Of a DNA stretch of 64,000 nt, positions 24,481 to 36,229 are shown in pieces. The DNA lies in the NCBI GenBank assembly GCA_016806645.1, contig JACSYO010001293.1, forward strand, positions 82,501 to 146,500, read 5' to 3'. This DNA is from Ophiodon elongatus (lineage: Eukaryota > Chordata > Actinopteri > Perciformes > Hexagrammidae). The position numbers and the translations under genes are program-made. The notes beneath the pieces were generated by a model. That model saw nothing but the letters and a program-made list of their open reading frames with translations, was not told the origin of the DNA and made no database searches. Each line of letters begins with the position of its first letter. The first letter of the stretch is position 1.

Positions 24481-24840
24481 AACATGTTTTAATTATCCTG
24501 CCATGATTTGAACTCGATCAGCGTAGCGTTCAGTTACACAAACATTCCACCAGCGAGCGAGATAAACACTCTGCCTCCACACTCTGCATACAGAAAGAGG
24601 TGCAGCAACAAGGTACAACACTGATTGTCTGTCTGTCTGAGTATTGCCACAGTAGAGCTGGTTTAGTACAGCAGAAAGACAGACATGTGTACCCTGACAA
24701 GTCAGGACCTGGTTGGTCTGATCAGCCTTAGCAGTGCAGACATAAAAAGGCAAGTGGGGCAAAAAAGTGATATATCTTAATGTGGTTTAGATGTGAACAA
24801 ATTAAGAGCAGAGTTGAATGCTCAGTTATTATTGAATAAA

Positions 24841-25033
24841 CAGTGGCTCCCAACCTGGTAGTCAGGACCTTTCTAAGGGGTCCCTGGATAAATCTGGGGG
24901 GTCAATAATAGTTCTTTCTTTCTTAAATGTTGTTTCTATTCTTTTCTTAGGAAATACTGGATACATTCACAACTGAAGTATTCTAAACTTTTCTGATGAG
25001 CGGTCACAGGCCAAAAAAGGATGAGAACCAATG
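24841..25033 (+). mobile_element. hAT-like MITE
   Basis: Starts CAGTGGCTCCCAACCTGG and ends with its inverted counterpart GGATGAGAACCAATG, the CAGTGGTTCCCAACC-type terminal inverted repeat of vertebrate hAT elements. Internal words (AAGGGGTCCCTGGATAAATC, GGGGGGTCAATAATAG, TCACAGGCCAAAAAAGG) match a known short fish family. There is no transposase. The flanking 8-bp target duplication (TGAATAAA on the left) is no longer matched on the right, so the copy is old. Confidence 0.75.
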
Positions 25034-25269
25034 AGACAGTTAGTTAGTTATAGTATTATCTTAATTAATGAAGTACATAAATCAACTTGCCAGTGTCAAA
25101 ACTCAAGCAATCCATTATTATTTTCTTCAAGTATTCAAAGTAGTTGTTTTGTCTGGTGCCGTCTCCACCTGTGTGTGTAGCTGACAGTGGGAGAGCAGTA
25201 TAAACACTCGGACCAGGACCCCAGCATTTCACAGGGACAGGCTCAGGCAGTAAGTCAGTCAGCAGGCGG

Positions 25270-25303
25270 CTGTGTGTGTGCGTGTGTGTGTGTGTGTGTG
25301 TGT
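25270..25303 (+). repeat. (GT)n microsatellite
   Basis: About 17 GT units with one GC interruption. It faces an inverted (CA)n array 115 bases downstream. Confidence 0.95.
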
Positions 25304-25417
25304 CTTCCCATCTCCTCATCAGGAAAAACTGCAGCCTTTTTGCTGCTTTGGTGTCTAAGTCCCGTAGGGCAATGGGCAGATTATGTAGTTCACACAAACA
25401 CCCACAAAGCAGACATA

Positions 25418-25444
25418 GACACACACACACACACGCACACACAC
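25418..25444 (+). repeat. (CA)n microsatellite
   Basis: About 13 CA units with one CG interruption, complementary to the GT array upstream. Together they could pair as a long hairpin in single-stranded DNA or RNA. Confidence 0.95.
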
Positions 25445-25449
25445 TGGAA

Positions 25450-26810
25450 ACACATACACTCACGCAAGAAGGAACCTGCTATCAAAAGCTCGTCCCACTG
25501 GCTCGCTGCCAAAAGAAACGTGCTGAGGCGAACACTAATCCACTTTAAATTACAACGGTACTGAAAGCCTGTGACCACAGCCAAATATTGATATGGGGTC
25601 ATTAGTCAATTATGGCTGGGACTCTTGCTGAGTGATCAGAGGGGAGGAACCAGGGCAGAGGTGGCCAAGCAGGAGGTGTCAGAAGTGATCCGGGAGGAGG
25701 AGGTCACCGCTGAGGGATTATGGTATTAGCAGGAAGAGGGTGAGACTTCACGACAAACTTAGTCGAGATAGAGCTGTAACTGTAATGCAAGTAGTCATGT
25801 GACCACATTCTCCTACTTTCTTCTCTTTCTCTCTTCATTCTCAGCCTTCAAACTCAGCCACCTCCTCTCTCTTTGTCGTGTGAGTCGTAACTATGTGTGT
25901 GAATGAGAGACAGAACAGTTCAATGAAGTGTATTTATTTCAACACATGCCAACCCATGTGCTTGCAAGGCCCAAAAAGCATCACCACCCCCCCTAGTGGC
26001 ACATCAGATGTTAGTCTTTTATTACTGTGCTCTTTCCAGAATGTATTACAACTCATTAAAATACAAATATATACAAGACAATGATATTCTGCTTGTCACT
26101 TCCACACTTCCACTTCAATTAGAGCTAATTACAATTATGTATTATTAAATTCTGTGTGATCGAAACGTTCTTTTTAGAAAATATACCTGGTTTTATTTGT
26201 TAAATTGATATTTAAGGCAGTTTTCCTCTTCAATTGTAATTAGTATGAAGATGGATAGAAAATCTAGAGGAATCTAATCTTTCAATTAGAACCATAGTGT
26301 TTCAGGCTAAGTGAAACTACATCAATGCTTTGATACAGATGATACCATCAATTTCCTCTGGGTTAGTAATTTGATAAGGCATCAATTTGGAGAGATTGCA
26401 TTGCAAAGGGCATCATCACAGCCAAGCCAATTTAGACACTACGTGGGGCAAATTCTGCAGATAGAAGATGAAGGAATGAATGCCTAAAAAGATGAGTTGT
26501 GTTTATTTGAAGTCTTAAACCATTACATTTTAAATAGATGTTTCAATCTGTATTATGTGTGGTTGTATTTAGTCATAATTTAGTCATAGCCAGAAAAGTT
26601 TGCATGAGTACATTTTGTCCTTGACAGACGCTGTAATATCAAGAGCTTTTATTGTCCAATACCTTTTCACAACATGCTTACACAAACGAAACGATTGCAG
26701 CTCTGAATGGCGCAAATAAGAAAAAGAGAGAAAAAAAGCCCAGTAACAGACCACCAGTAAAGGAGAGACCACCTATAAATGCTTTCCATCGGTGAGTTCA
26801 CAGAAGCACT
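25450..26810. other. Non-coding stretch, nothing identified
   Basis: Unique sequence, AT-rich from 26040 on. I see no gene or mobile element. 26380-26470 may be the edge of a conserved block. Confidence 0.5.
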
Positions 26811-26819
26811 TCAGCTGTA

Positions 26820-27060
26820 ATACTTTAATTGCTCAGGGACTCAAAGTCTAATAAGGTTTCTAAATCGAGCTGCTTTATTTGTTTTCCTTTGACTCGCGGC
26901 GAGAGCAAAAATGCAGCCACTCTAATTGCAGTGCCGTCATTAAGAGCTGTGGGTATTAAAAGTTTCTTCCTCCAAAAACGAGCATGTTGCAATGTTTTTC
27001 TTTTTTTCTCTCTCCAGAGCTGAATTATGTGGCCCTTTACGTTAAAGCCAGGTTCACACA
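26820..27060. promoter_or_regulatory. Strong candidate conserved non-coding element
   Basis: A sharply bounded block with no simple sequence, containing ACTTTAATTGCTCAGGG, GACTCAAAGTCTAATAAGG, TTTATTTGTTTTCCTTTGAC (with a TCF-like CTTTGA word and a forkhead-like TTTGTTT word), TCTAATTGCAG and CATTAAGAGCTGTGGG. The density of TAATT, CTTTGA and TTTGTTT sites resembles vertebrate developmental enhancers. Alternative frames are open on both strands (64 and 87 codons), as often happens in constrained non-coding DNA, and neither encodes a protein I recognise. Confidence 0.4.
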
Positions 27061-27069
27061 GGAAGTAAT

Positions 27070-28190
27070 TTAGTTTAATATATGACATAAAACAATGTTA
27101 AAGGGTGAGTGACAAAAGGAAAAGTTGTTAATTATTTCAACAATTTATTGTTAACTGCCTGATTTTGTTAAACTTTTATTATTTAAAAGCAGTCAAATGT
27201 CCTCATCTAAGACAAAGACACCTCTTTCCAAAACCAAAGACACAAAGCTTCCTTTAAAACATTATGTCTTAGCTATTAGCTGTCTCCACTAAGACAGAAA
27301 TTACAGATACAGATGAGTATTATTTTTTTTGCAACTCTCACAATCTTCGTGACAGATCTGTAAAAATATGTATTTTCAGATCTGTATTTTTATTCGTATT
27401 TTAATCAAACTCATCTCCTCCCACTTGGAGCTGCTTACTTTTAATTGAGTTTGCATTACAGTAATTATCAAGTGAGAAGGAAACGAAGTATCTGTCAGCT
27501 ACACGTGTCACAGGTACACTCTCACATTGACATGGGTAGGGTGGAGGGGGGTCTTGTACTTACCCTGGTGAAGCGCACAATGGCAATCACAACTCAATTA
27601 ACACTTTCTATATATACAACTGTACAACATGCATAGAGACGCGTGCATACACAAACAGCGGGAGGGGAGTGAAAAGGCTGTTTTCCAACCCTATCCATTG
27701 ATCCTGTGAATGTGACAGCTACACCTGTTGTAGGACCTGTGAAATTAGACGAGATGAATGCTCTTAAGAATTGAGTTGGTTCATGCTAATTAATTAACTG
27801 TTTTGTCATCCCCTATTACTTCCATGCACCAAAGTTTCGGTGGAGACAAAATGAGGAAAGGAGGAGAATCTTTCTGTGCATTCATTTCTTTTCACACCAG
27901 TGTCAGAAATATGATATTAATAAAGTATGGTCAAATCATATAAAAAGTGTCAAAATATATGATGACTTAACAATGAATACGCCTGTGTAAAACACTATAT
28001 GCGATGTTGCAGATTATTCTCAACTGAGCACTGTCAAAACTCTATTTTTTCATGCTTGACTCATTCATTTTCTGCATTACTGTACATGTAAAACCTGTTT
28101 AAATCTGCTCTTTCTGGCTGCTATATCATTTCAAAATTTCCTTCAAGGCTTCACAGTTGGCCAGCCTTCTTTTATGCTACACCTGATCTA
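27070..28190. other. Non-coding stretch, nothing identified
   Basis: AT-rich unique sequence with chance open frames only. Confidence 0.55.
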
Positions 28191-28379
28191 TTTTCTACCA
28201 GTCAGAGAAATCCATCTGAAGTTATTTCTAATACATCGTCCGTCCATTCCCCACATGCCTTTCTTCTTCTTTTTTCTCTCTTTCTCTTCTGTCCTCTCTG
28301 TCTAAACTTGCTTTCCTTGATGAGTCCTAGCAGGGAATCACAGGCTTGGAAAAAAGGTAGGGGCCTGACAGAGATTGAT

Positions 28380-28475
28380 GTCTGAGCGCTCCCCCTGATT
28401 CGCTGATTAAACCCATCAATCAATATGCAGAGGAGGTGTCCAATGCAAATGGATCCAATCAGGCGGAACGGACTG
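28380..28475. promoter_or_regulatory. Candidate PBX/HOX plus octamer site cluster
   Basis: Within 50 bases lie TGATTAA (28404-28410), ATCAATCA (28415-28422, a PBX/MEIS-HOX-type word) and the perfect octamer ATGCAAAT (28443-28450), followed by a CCAATCA word. Such clustering is uncommon by chance and fits an enhancer core. Known motif preferences are from general knowledge; binding is inferred. Confidence 0.35.
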
Positions 28476-28819
28476 GTATTGTCTGTGTGTTGTGGCGAGT
28501 GGTGAAGTTAGAGGTGGAGGACAGGCACTCTCTAGGACAGGGACAAAAAAATGTATGCAGGCTCAAAAGGAGAAACAGGACAACAATTTGAGATTATAAA
28601 GACCGAGACTGGATAATTGCATTCCAGTTGAGAAACAATGGAAGACATTCATTCCAAAAAATAACATTGTGAATGGATGATCACTGATTCTCTCCTGTTC
28701 TCTGATATCACAGACACTTCCTCTCCCCTTGTGTAAACAGGAGAAAAAATGAATACATCCGACTACAGCTGCTAATTTCACAGCACACACACCACAAACG
28801 TGCACGGGCTTGTGCATAG

Positions 28820-29300
28820 ATCATCTGGGCGGCATTCTCCTTGCGCCGTCCCCATCAGCTCACACCCACCGTCATATTTTCCATGTCTCTATCTTCATCC
28901 AATCTTACTGTAATGGTACAGCAGGGAGTGCGGCTGGATCTCCCCTCTGGGCCCCGGCTGCTCCCTGAAGTATCTGCCTTGCTCTCACTTCAACCCTCAT
29001 TTGAATACAAGTAGCATCCCTGGTCATTATAGGGGGAGTGTGTGCCCTGCTCGCTTGTCATTGAGATTGGTGTGTATGTGAGCGTCTCCACGGTTGTGAA
29101 AGTGACACAGCCGGGATAGATACCATTGTACCCAGGGGTCACGTTGGCCTCTGAGAGCCGCTCGCATGCAGTTGTCTCCACTTGTCGAAAAACATGGCTG
29201 CTGTCGCAATCACCCCAACCAGCTTTTATTTCTGTCCAGTTCAAGTTCATTATTCATGATTGTTCCATCAATGTTCTATCTCTATCATTCGGCAGGCTCA
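28820..29300. promoter_or_regulatory. Candidate conserved non-coding region
   Basis: Balanced, repeat-free sequence that stays open in a minus-strand frame of 86 codons (28990-29250) without matching any protein I know. GTTCATTATTCATGATTG at about 29246 is a homeodomain-type word. It could be regulatory DNA; a small exon cannot be excluded. Confidence 0.25.
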
Positions 29301-29454
29301 CCCTCCTCATTCAAACCCCACAGAAAGAGAAGGCTGGTCATTTGTTTCAGTAAATGACACAGATACCTCTCACTCTGCTTATAGACTTATTCCTCCCCTT
29401 TTTTGGGTAAGGGGGGTGAGGCGGTGGCGCATGTGAGGGAATGATACCAAGACA

Positions 29455-29550
29455 CATTCTTCCCTCCCTTTTCCTCCTCCTTCATCTCCTCCTTCTTTCT
29501 TTCCCCCGTCCACCACTCTATCCATCCCCCTCCTCCTCCCCTTTTCTCCA
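29455..29550 (+). repeat. Pyrimidine tract (TCC/TTC-rich)
   Basis: Nearly continuous C/T sequence of about 95 bases with CTCCTCC units. It has mirror symmetry in places and could adopt triplex (H-DNA) structure. Confidence 0.75.
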
Positions 29551-29569
29551 GCTCTGGTAGGAGACAACG

Positions 29570-29990
29570 AGCCCCCAAAATGGCTGCCTTGGTGCCAGGG
29601 GGACCACAGGCTGCTCTCCCATCTCCCATAATCACCGGGGCGATGCTCGGATGCCTCCCCCATTTGCATAATGCCATCCTGACACTTTCACTTCCGCCAT
29701 CCATCACCGGCGGCGTGAGTCCCGCGGCCTGCTCCGTCGCTCCGTCTCCCCCTGATTGCGTCCTGTGTTTATCTGCCCAAGCACAAAAGATTGATTCCCC
29801 GCTGTCTCTCGGCCTTATGTTCAGCAGATAGGGATTTTCGCCGAATGATGAAGCACCCAGTCAGCTAATGATAAACAGAAAACACATATTCAAAAGGACG
29901 GTCTCCCCCTCTCTCCGGCTTTAGTGTGGCTGCTGCTCGCCTCGCCTTCTCCTCTGCCATGTGTGGGGAAGGGAGGGATGTCAGGTTAAG
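29570..29990. promoter_or_regulatory. Strong candidate conserved non-coding element
   Basis: A GC-balanced block without repeats. It contains the octamer ATTTGCAT (29662-29669) followed by AATGCC, the GGCGGCGTGAGTCCCGCGGC segment (29710-29729), GTGTTTATCTGCC, AGATTGATTCCCCGC and CAGCTAATGATAAAC. The mixture of CpG-containing words with octamer, forkhead-like and homeodomain words is unusual for neutral fish DNA, where CpG decays. It sits immediately after a pyrimidine tract. Confidence 0.4.
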
Positions 29991-29999
29991 GAAGTGAAC

Positions 30000-30780
30000 A
30001 CACTCTGCAGGGAGTTCAATTTGAAACGCAATTGTTTTCCTGTCAGTCCTTTTACATTTTTTCTGTTGATTTGCTCCAGGGGTAAGAGAAAATGAAGGAC
30101 TGGGAGGAAAGGGAGATAGCAATTAAAATAAAACTGTCGTCTTGATGGCTGCTCTTGTTCTTCTACACACCACAGTGCAGGCGGATCTGACAGACCGTGC
30201 TTTAAGAACATATCCTGGCTGAAAGATAAAAGAATACATGAGTGCAGCCCAGTAGCTTTTAAAAGGATGGAATTGGTACAAGAGGGTTCCTATAGGCTAC
30301 TGCTACTGAAAGAGGAACAAGCCAAACCCTATAAGTGCATTATTCATTTAATCACTAAGCATCTGACATGATGCAGCATTTAACCTTTGAGAGACACATC
30401 CAATGAGTGTATGTTGTAACAGAAGCACATTACACTATTATATCCATTAAATCAACAACTAAAATGTTTTGACATCATGCTTCACTTTAATGAAGTAGGC
30501 TGGAGTCACATTTAAATGTAGGCTACTTGTGCACAGTTTACAATACAATGCTATGCCTCACTTGTAGGCAATGCTACTGTATGCTGCTGCAGAATGCCAA
30601 TGCAAAGTATTTCAGCAAGTCTGCAAAGTTTCACTCCACGATAACAAAATACTATTAGCTGCTGTCACGTACAGGAGAAGAGAGATTATTTTATTTATTG
30701 AAATGAGATTGAAATGATAAATCTCTCTCCCCATGATAAAACACTGGGACTCATAAGCCTAGTGTGGGGGATAGGGATTA
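30000..30780. other. Non-coding stretch, nothing identified
   Basis: Unique sequence with chance open frames only. Confidence 0.55.
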
Positions 30781-30785
30781 GAAAA

Positions 30786-30787
<2 letters not shown>

Positions 30788-30838
<51 letters not shown>
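30788..30838 (+). repeat. (GA)n microsatellite
   Basis: About 25 uninterrupted GA units, all purine on the plus strand. A potential GAGA-type binding or triplex-forming tract. Confidence 0.95.
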
Positions 30839-30841
<3 letters not shown>

Positions 30842-30844
30842 AAG

Positions 30845-32440
30845 AAATTCATAATGCATAATAAAACAAAAGGTGTCGTGGGAAACATCACTGATATTAA
30901 AATCAGAGGCAGACAGATCTATATGAAAAATGCAGATTTGAAAATGTAAATAACCATGGCCCTAGGGGGGAGGGGGAGTGATTCAAAGATAGGATGACAA
31001 CATGAAGAGAAAGGCATTTATATGGGGGCTTTGATGTTTCTCACATCCAAATTTATGCTACTGACGACCAAAATAATGCCACTGAAGGGGATTTTACACA
31101 GTGCACTGCTTGCCCTGTTTCATACCATGATGATATAAAACACATTATGCTTCACATTATCTCAGTGTGACAATGACTCGTAATGAGATGATTCACATTC
31201 AAGAGGGATACTTAAGATTGCATTTCAACATTCCCAAACAACAACATGTTATCTTCACATTAAAGCCCTGTTCCGAAACAAAGGCGTTTGATCCATGCTC
31301 AAATGTGTGTTCCTTCAATGGGAAATCCACACAGTGTGCCTAACCTTAGCCTTTGAGGATGACCCTCTCACTTTAATCCAAATGCATCCCAGATTGCTTT
31401 GATTTTCTGCCGGAGTCGAGCTGTCAGTCAAAATCAGCAGCAGAATGGAGCCCAGTATGTGGATGAAATATCCCTTTAATAAAGCTGACTCTCCTCGTCA
31501 ATCAAGGGGCAAGCGAAGATCTTTTGGAAACGTGCTCCTGCTTCTGCCGCTGTGCCAAAAGGAAAGTGAAATACAAAGATGCTATAGTGTTAGGCTTATC
31601 ATTTGTGAACATGTAATTTTGTTGTTCTTCCTGTTCACAGATTTAGATCCTCTTTGGTGCTTTTTCTTCCCATTGCATTTGACAGAAGGTTTGTGGGAGT
31701 GTGAGAAAACTATACTAGTACACCGTCGTGTTGACTGGTGCACATTGTTTATGTGCAGGAACGCCAGGAAAAGAGTGGGAGTAGCCGGCTATCTCCTCAT
31801 GTAGATCCACCGCACAAGTTTAGCCTTGTTGTGGTGCTTTACAATACTTGGCTCCCTGAACATTGCCATTAGGGAGCTCTCTCAGAGCCACTATTTTGAA
31901 TATATCATTATTTTGGCAGCACTATCACATCATGCTCATCACCATTTTTCTCTTTTTTTTCTTTGTTTTGAATAGATAAAAGCTTCATGAGAAGAGAGCA
32001 TCAAGTCACTTGAAGCACTGACGCCTCACTAGACAGATTTATTGGCTCTTGAGGTTTTGCATGTGTCGTCAAATGTTGAAAGTAAGATCTCTCTTATGAT
32101 ACTGTCAATTGCCCAAAATATAAACGTGTAACCTTTACATATTTTGTACTATATGGCCACTTACCTGTTGGAAAAGGGATCTGAAACAAAATCCACATAT
32201 CAACAACTTATTACACATCTATTCATATATTACCAACATGTAAAACAGCAGAACACTCAAGGAGATTTTTCAATCTGACAACCAAAAATCTGTTCTTATT
32301 GTTGGATTATAACTGATCAGTAAATTATTTATTAACCATGAGTAAAGCCATTTCATTTGGAAGAGAAATGAAAGTGAACAGTCACATTATCAGGTGTAAT
32401 CACTTTCAGTTTTACCTGCAAATAAAGTGGTTTGGATAAT
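30845..32440. other. Non-coding stretch, nothing firm
   Basis: Unique sequence. A plus-strand frame of 119 codons (31445-31804) has no recognisable domain and one hydrophobic patch. I do not call it a gene. Confidence 0.5.
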
Positions 32441-32449
32441 CTGGGTGAA

Positions 32450-32760
32450 ATTTTCAACTGTCTGATGGTCTGACAATTGTAACGTCAGACTTCATTTTCA
32501 GTAATGTAGTCATATTCCCTGATCTCATCAATTTCTTTTGTGAGTACACGTTATGATAGAAAGAATAGCCAAAGCTACAAAAATAGGGCCCAAGTTGTGA
32601 TAAACGGGAATGATCCTTTAAAGTGGAATCCAAACAAGAAACATAGGAAGCACAAATGGCATTAATAGTTGTGCTGTCTGCCAAGTTAGCTAACGTGGAC
32701 ATATTGTATAGCTCTGCTAAGGTCAGTCTCCCTGAGCATACAGGGCCTTCCCTCCCGCCT
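32450..32760. repeat. Possible old interspersed repeat
   Basis: The words GGGAATGATCCTTTAAAGTG and CCAAGTTAGCTAACGTGG resemble fragments of fish interspersed repeats that I have seen. A chance minus-strand frame of 115 codons spans the region. Ends and class cannot be set from this single copy. Confidence 0.3.
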
Positions 32761-32769
32761 GCTCCACAG

Positions 32770-33900
32770 CTGCTTTTAGTCAGGGCCTGAGGTCCCTCCA
32801 TCCTCTCCCTCCGCCTTCCCCCATCCCCTTCTATCCCTTCATCCCTCCTGCCCCTCAGCTTTCTGTTCTCTTGCCAGGACTGTAATCAAGCCTTCAGCTT
32901 GTGGCCAGGGCCTACCCCCTTCCCAGCCCGGAAAAGCCACCAACAGACTAAACTATGAGAGAAATGAAGGGCAGAGACAGAAGGAGGCGAGTGGGGTGTG
33001 AGAGATAGTCATTAAAACTCTGCCCTGTACGCTGAGAGAACACCAGCATAATGTTTTAAATATAGGGATTGCTGCAGTGTGTTTGGGAAAACATTATTGT
33101 CGAAAGTTCAGGCACCGTTAAAGATGGCAGTGCAGGATCAGAATGAGCATAATGAAAAACATATGCACCTCAAATTCCACTCATAGCATTGTCTGATTAA
33201 GGCCTTTGTCAGGATGTTTGTTAGTGGCAAAGAGATGAGTGTTACGATTATGCATATTGTGTACACAGTCACCATCTTTAAAAGGAATTAGGCTTTCTCA
33301 CTCAAGGGGCCACCTTTTAAAGCCGTTCGAAGGGGCTGACTGTACCTGCTTTTGTGTGCTTTCTCCTTCTCCAGTGTCATCTTCCATGGCCAGAGGGGAT
33401 GGTGTAGCCCCCATGGTCATGTCCAAACAAACCGTCATCTTTCTCCTCGCTCCTGAACAACGCCCTCTCAGATGACATGACTGGAACAGCAGCCCATTAT
33501 TATGGACAGCCTTTTGGTTTGCTCAAGGATGTGATGTTGTCAGTGTTGCCTTTCAAGGCCAGGTCCATGTACAATCTGTCAGGGCCACTGGAAAACAATG
33601 CTGAGGCTCATTACACAGATATGCGGGGGCCATAATACACATATGTAGGATCCACACAATGCAAGCACCATGGAGCCACATGGCTAATGTCATGACGATA
33701 CAGCTGACGCGGGCCTTGAATTTGATTGAAAAAAAAAAGTTTATTTCCTATAAAAAAAAGATTAAGGGAAAAGTAAATGCTGGTATGGGCAAAAAAATTG
33801 GAAATAAAGTTCAGTTCCTACTTCAGAAGATCCCTCTTCAATATTTTTAGCATCTAAATACTTGTTTTCCTTCTTAAACTGAATTTAAATAAAATAGGTT
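32770..33900. other. Non-coding stretch, small candidate blocks only
   Basis: Unique sequence. 33040-33230 (TTTAAATATAGGGATTGC, AACATTATTGTCG, TCTGATTAAGGCC) has conserved-element texture, but the evidence is thin. Short A runs occur at 33730-33760. Confidence 0.45.
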
Positions 33901-34299
33901 CACTTTATTTTCTAAAGACATTTGTAAAGGAAAATCCATGGCAGGAAATCCGCCCAAATCCTTGGAAAATCCAATAATATTTGCATAGAGCTTAAAACAT
34001 GCAAAGTCCCTGCGTACGAATTAAGCTGGAAAGGAAAGCCCTGCTGGTTATGCATTAAAATGGATTGGAAGCAGGGTTTGACTCCTACAGGTAAAAGCCC
34101 TGGAGTGACGACTGATTTTGCACTTTGAGGAGACAAAAAGCCGAGATGTCCCTTCACTACTGTCCAACTCCCCACTGTGCTGCAGGGTAATCTGTTTGGC
34201 AGTGCTGCACATCGCTCAGTGACCCTCTCAAGCTTTCACACTTACTTTGAATAGAAAAGACGAGCACAAAGAAATCTTCTACTGTACGTGGCACAAGGC

Positions 34300-34710
34300 C
34301 ATTGATGTGCGGTGCAGATATAATGGATGTATTCCATTGTGACAGACAGGAACGAGAAGAGAGATAGGCTTGTGCACAATAGTCCATAAGAAGCTGAAGA
34401 GAGAACGAGGAAAGGTTTTCTTTAGCTGATGTTCTTCCAAGGCCAATTCTGATTACAGGACACGGCCTGACACAGTATGCCTGTGTGCTGTCAACTCGAG
34501 GAAAACAAACATGGAATTTATAGCACATTAAGAATTCAACAGGCAATCTATTCAAGCAATTAATGGCGTAGGAAAATAAGCTCTGTTGGCGTTGAAAGCA
34601 CTCCAACATGAATGTAGGCCACGACTGTTGTGTGCTTTGTTTTCCGCTGATTCGCCCTTGAGGATCACAGTTCCAGAGCTCACACACTTCACAAAGCTTC
34701 CCTGCGAGTT
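34300..34710. promoter_or_regulatory. Candidate conserved non-coding element
   Basis: A repeat-free block with TGGAATTTATAGCACATTAA, AATTCAACAGGCAATC, TTCAAGCAATTAATGGCG and GAAAATAAGCTCTG. The whole of 34157-34687 is open in one minus-strand frame of 176 codons without a recognisable domain. Long chance openness together with enhancer-like words suggests constrained non-coding DNA more than a gene, but a cryptic exon remains possible. Confidence 0.35.
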
Positions 34711-34911
34711 GCTGTGCCCCCCTTTCATATTATTGTGTAAAAATGTACGGCATATCTACAATTACAGTTCCTCCTCCGTTTATCCACAAAGCACAGTCAA
34801 GGTGATTCTGATTATACCTAACAATGTTTGACATTGACAAGCTATTCAGGAAATGCTTTCTTTTGTCATTTGAGAATTGAAAAATGGTCATCAGACAGTT
34901 GAAATAGGCCC

Positions 34912-34970
34912 GTGGTGGTGGTGGTGGTGGTGGTGGTGGTGGTGGTAGGGAGGAATGGGGGGGGGGGGGG
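34912..34970 (+). repeat. (GTG)n trinucleotide array followed by poly(G)
   Basis: About 12 GTG/GGT units (34912-34946) are followed after ten bases by 14 consecutive G bases (34957-34970). Strong G-quadruplex potential and likely length polymorphism. Confidence 0.95.
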
Positions 34971-34979
34971 CGTAAGCAT

Positions 34980-36220
34980 CTAGATATTCATGTTGGAAAA
35001 TAAACATTGCAAAATACTGGACACTCGGGTCCCCTTAATTTCCATGTTGGCCTAAGTATATTTATCATTCTTATGTAATTGCTGGTTCATCAGAAATGCT
35101 GATCCTGTAGCTGACTGATGAGTTGTAACCACAAAAGACGCACAAACAAGCTTTAGGTTTATGGGCATGCAGGTATACTGTAAAAGTGACCTCTAACCTC
35201 GCCATGTTGACTTTGCACTGAACTATTGTCACTCACAACACATTCCTGCCATACTTGTGAGGTCAGGCGTAAGTGCCCCTGTGGAGCTGTTTTAACTGGC
35301 GCAACTTTGCAACTTCTACTAAACATGGATTTTCTTTAAATTGGAAAGTTCTTACAAAATATAACAATTTCAAGGGCTCACATTCCTTTTAAGAGAGTGT
35401 ACATTGTTTTGTGAAATTCTTCCAAAAACTAAGCATTTTGGTCCGAATTTTAAAAAGTAAATCTTTCATTAGTTTCCCACATTTTAGAAACATCTGATGA
35501 TTTCTTCACCTAACAATTAAGTGAAGAAGCTACCTGGGCTTGAAATACAAACTAGTCAATCAATTTACCATAGGGGGGGTTTAAGCCAGAGTGAAGTCAG
35601 TTCAGTAAACAGTGGAAAGCTGTACAGTAAACTAGGTTCTGACACTTTGTCCTGACCCATGAGAGGGATTATGGTGAGGCTTTGATAGCAGGAGTTCCAC
35701 AGCAACCACTTAGGGCAGGAATCAGGCCTACGGTCCTGAGGGAATTCATGTGTGTGTGTGTGGGTGTGTGTGTGTGTGTATTTTGGAAGATTTTTGGCCT
35801 GAGGTGTTTCTTGTGAGTGTCAGAGAAAAGGACAACAGCTCTGAGTGACATGGATTTTGAAGGAGTTGCTGTGAGTGCAGCTCCTTAAACACAACTCATC
35901 AGGTGCTTTCCAGGAGAAGGTTAATGTTGTACACACGGCTTGAAAGCTACCTCCTCCTATACATTTGCAGAGTATACCATATGTGGAGAATGGAGACAAT
36001 AAATATAAAGCTTAAATCACCTCATTGTATGAGTGGCCCATTAAAGACAGCACGTCTCGAATTTACATTGCCAATTCCAGAAATTCACACATGATAATTC
36101 CAAAGATTCACACATGAATAACATGAAGTGATCGTTTCAGCACTTCACACATGCACAACATTAGTTTCACATGTTGTAACCTCATAAAATGATTCTCAAG
36201 GAGAGGCTGGTACAGATTAA
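34980..36220. other. Non-coding stretch, nothing identified
   Basis: Unique sequence containing one (TG)n array, and a short local repetition of ATTCACACATGA near 36083-36116. Confidence 0.5.
35749..35779 (+). repeat. (TG)n microsatellite
   Basis: About 15 TG units with one GG interruption. Confidence 0.9.
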
Positions 36221-36229
36221 CACAGTGTA

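Noticed and set aside
31445..31804. 119-codon plus-strand frame with a hydrophobic patch
   Set aside because: No family resemblance or splice context; length compatible with chance in this much sequence.
32454..32801. 115-codon minus-strand frame
   Set aside because: Overlies what may be an old repeat; no recognisable protein.
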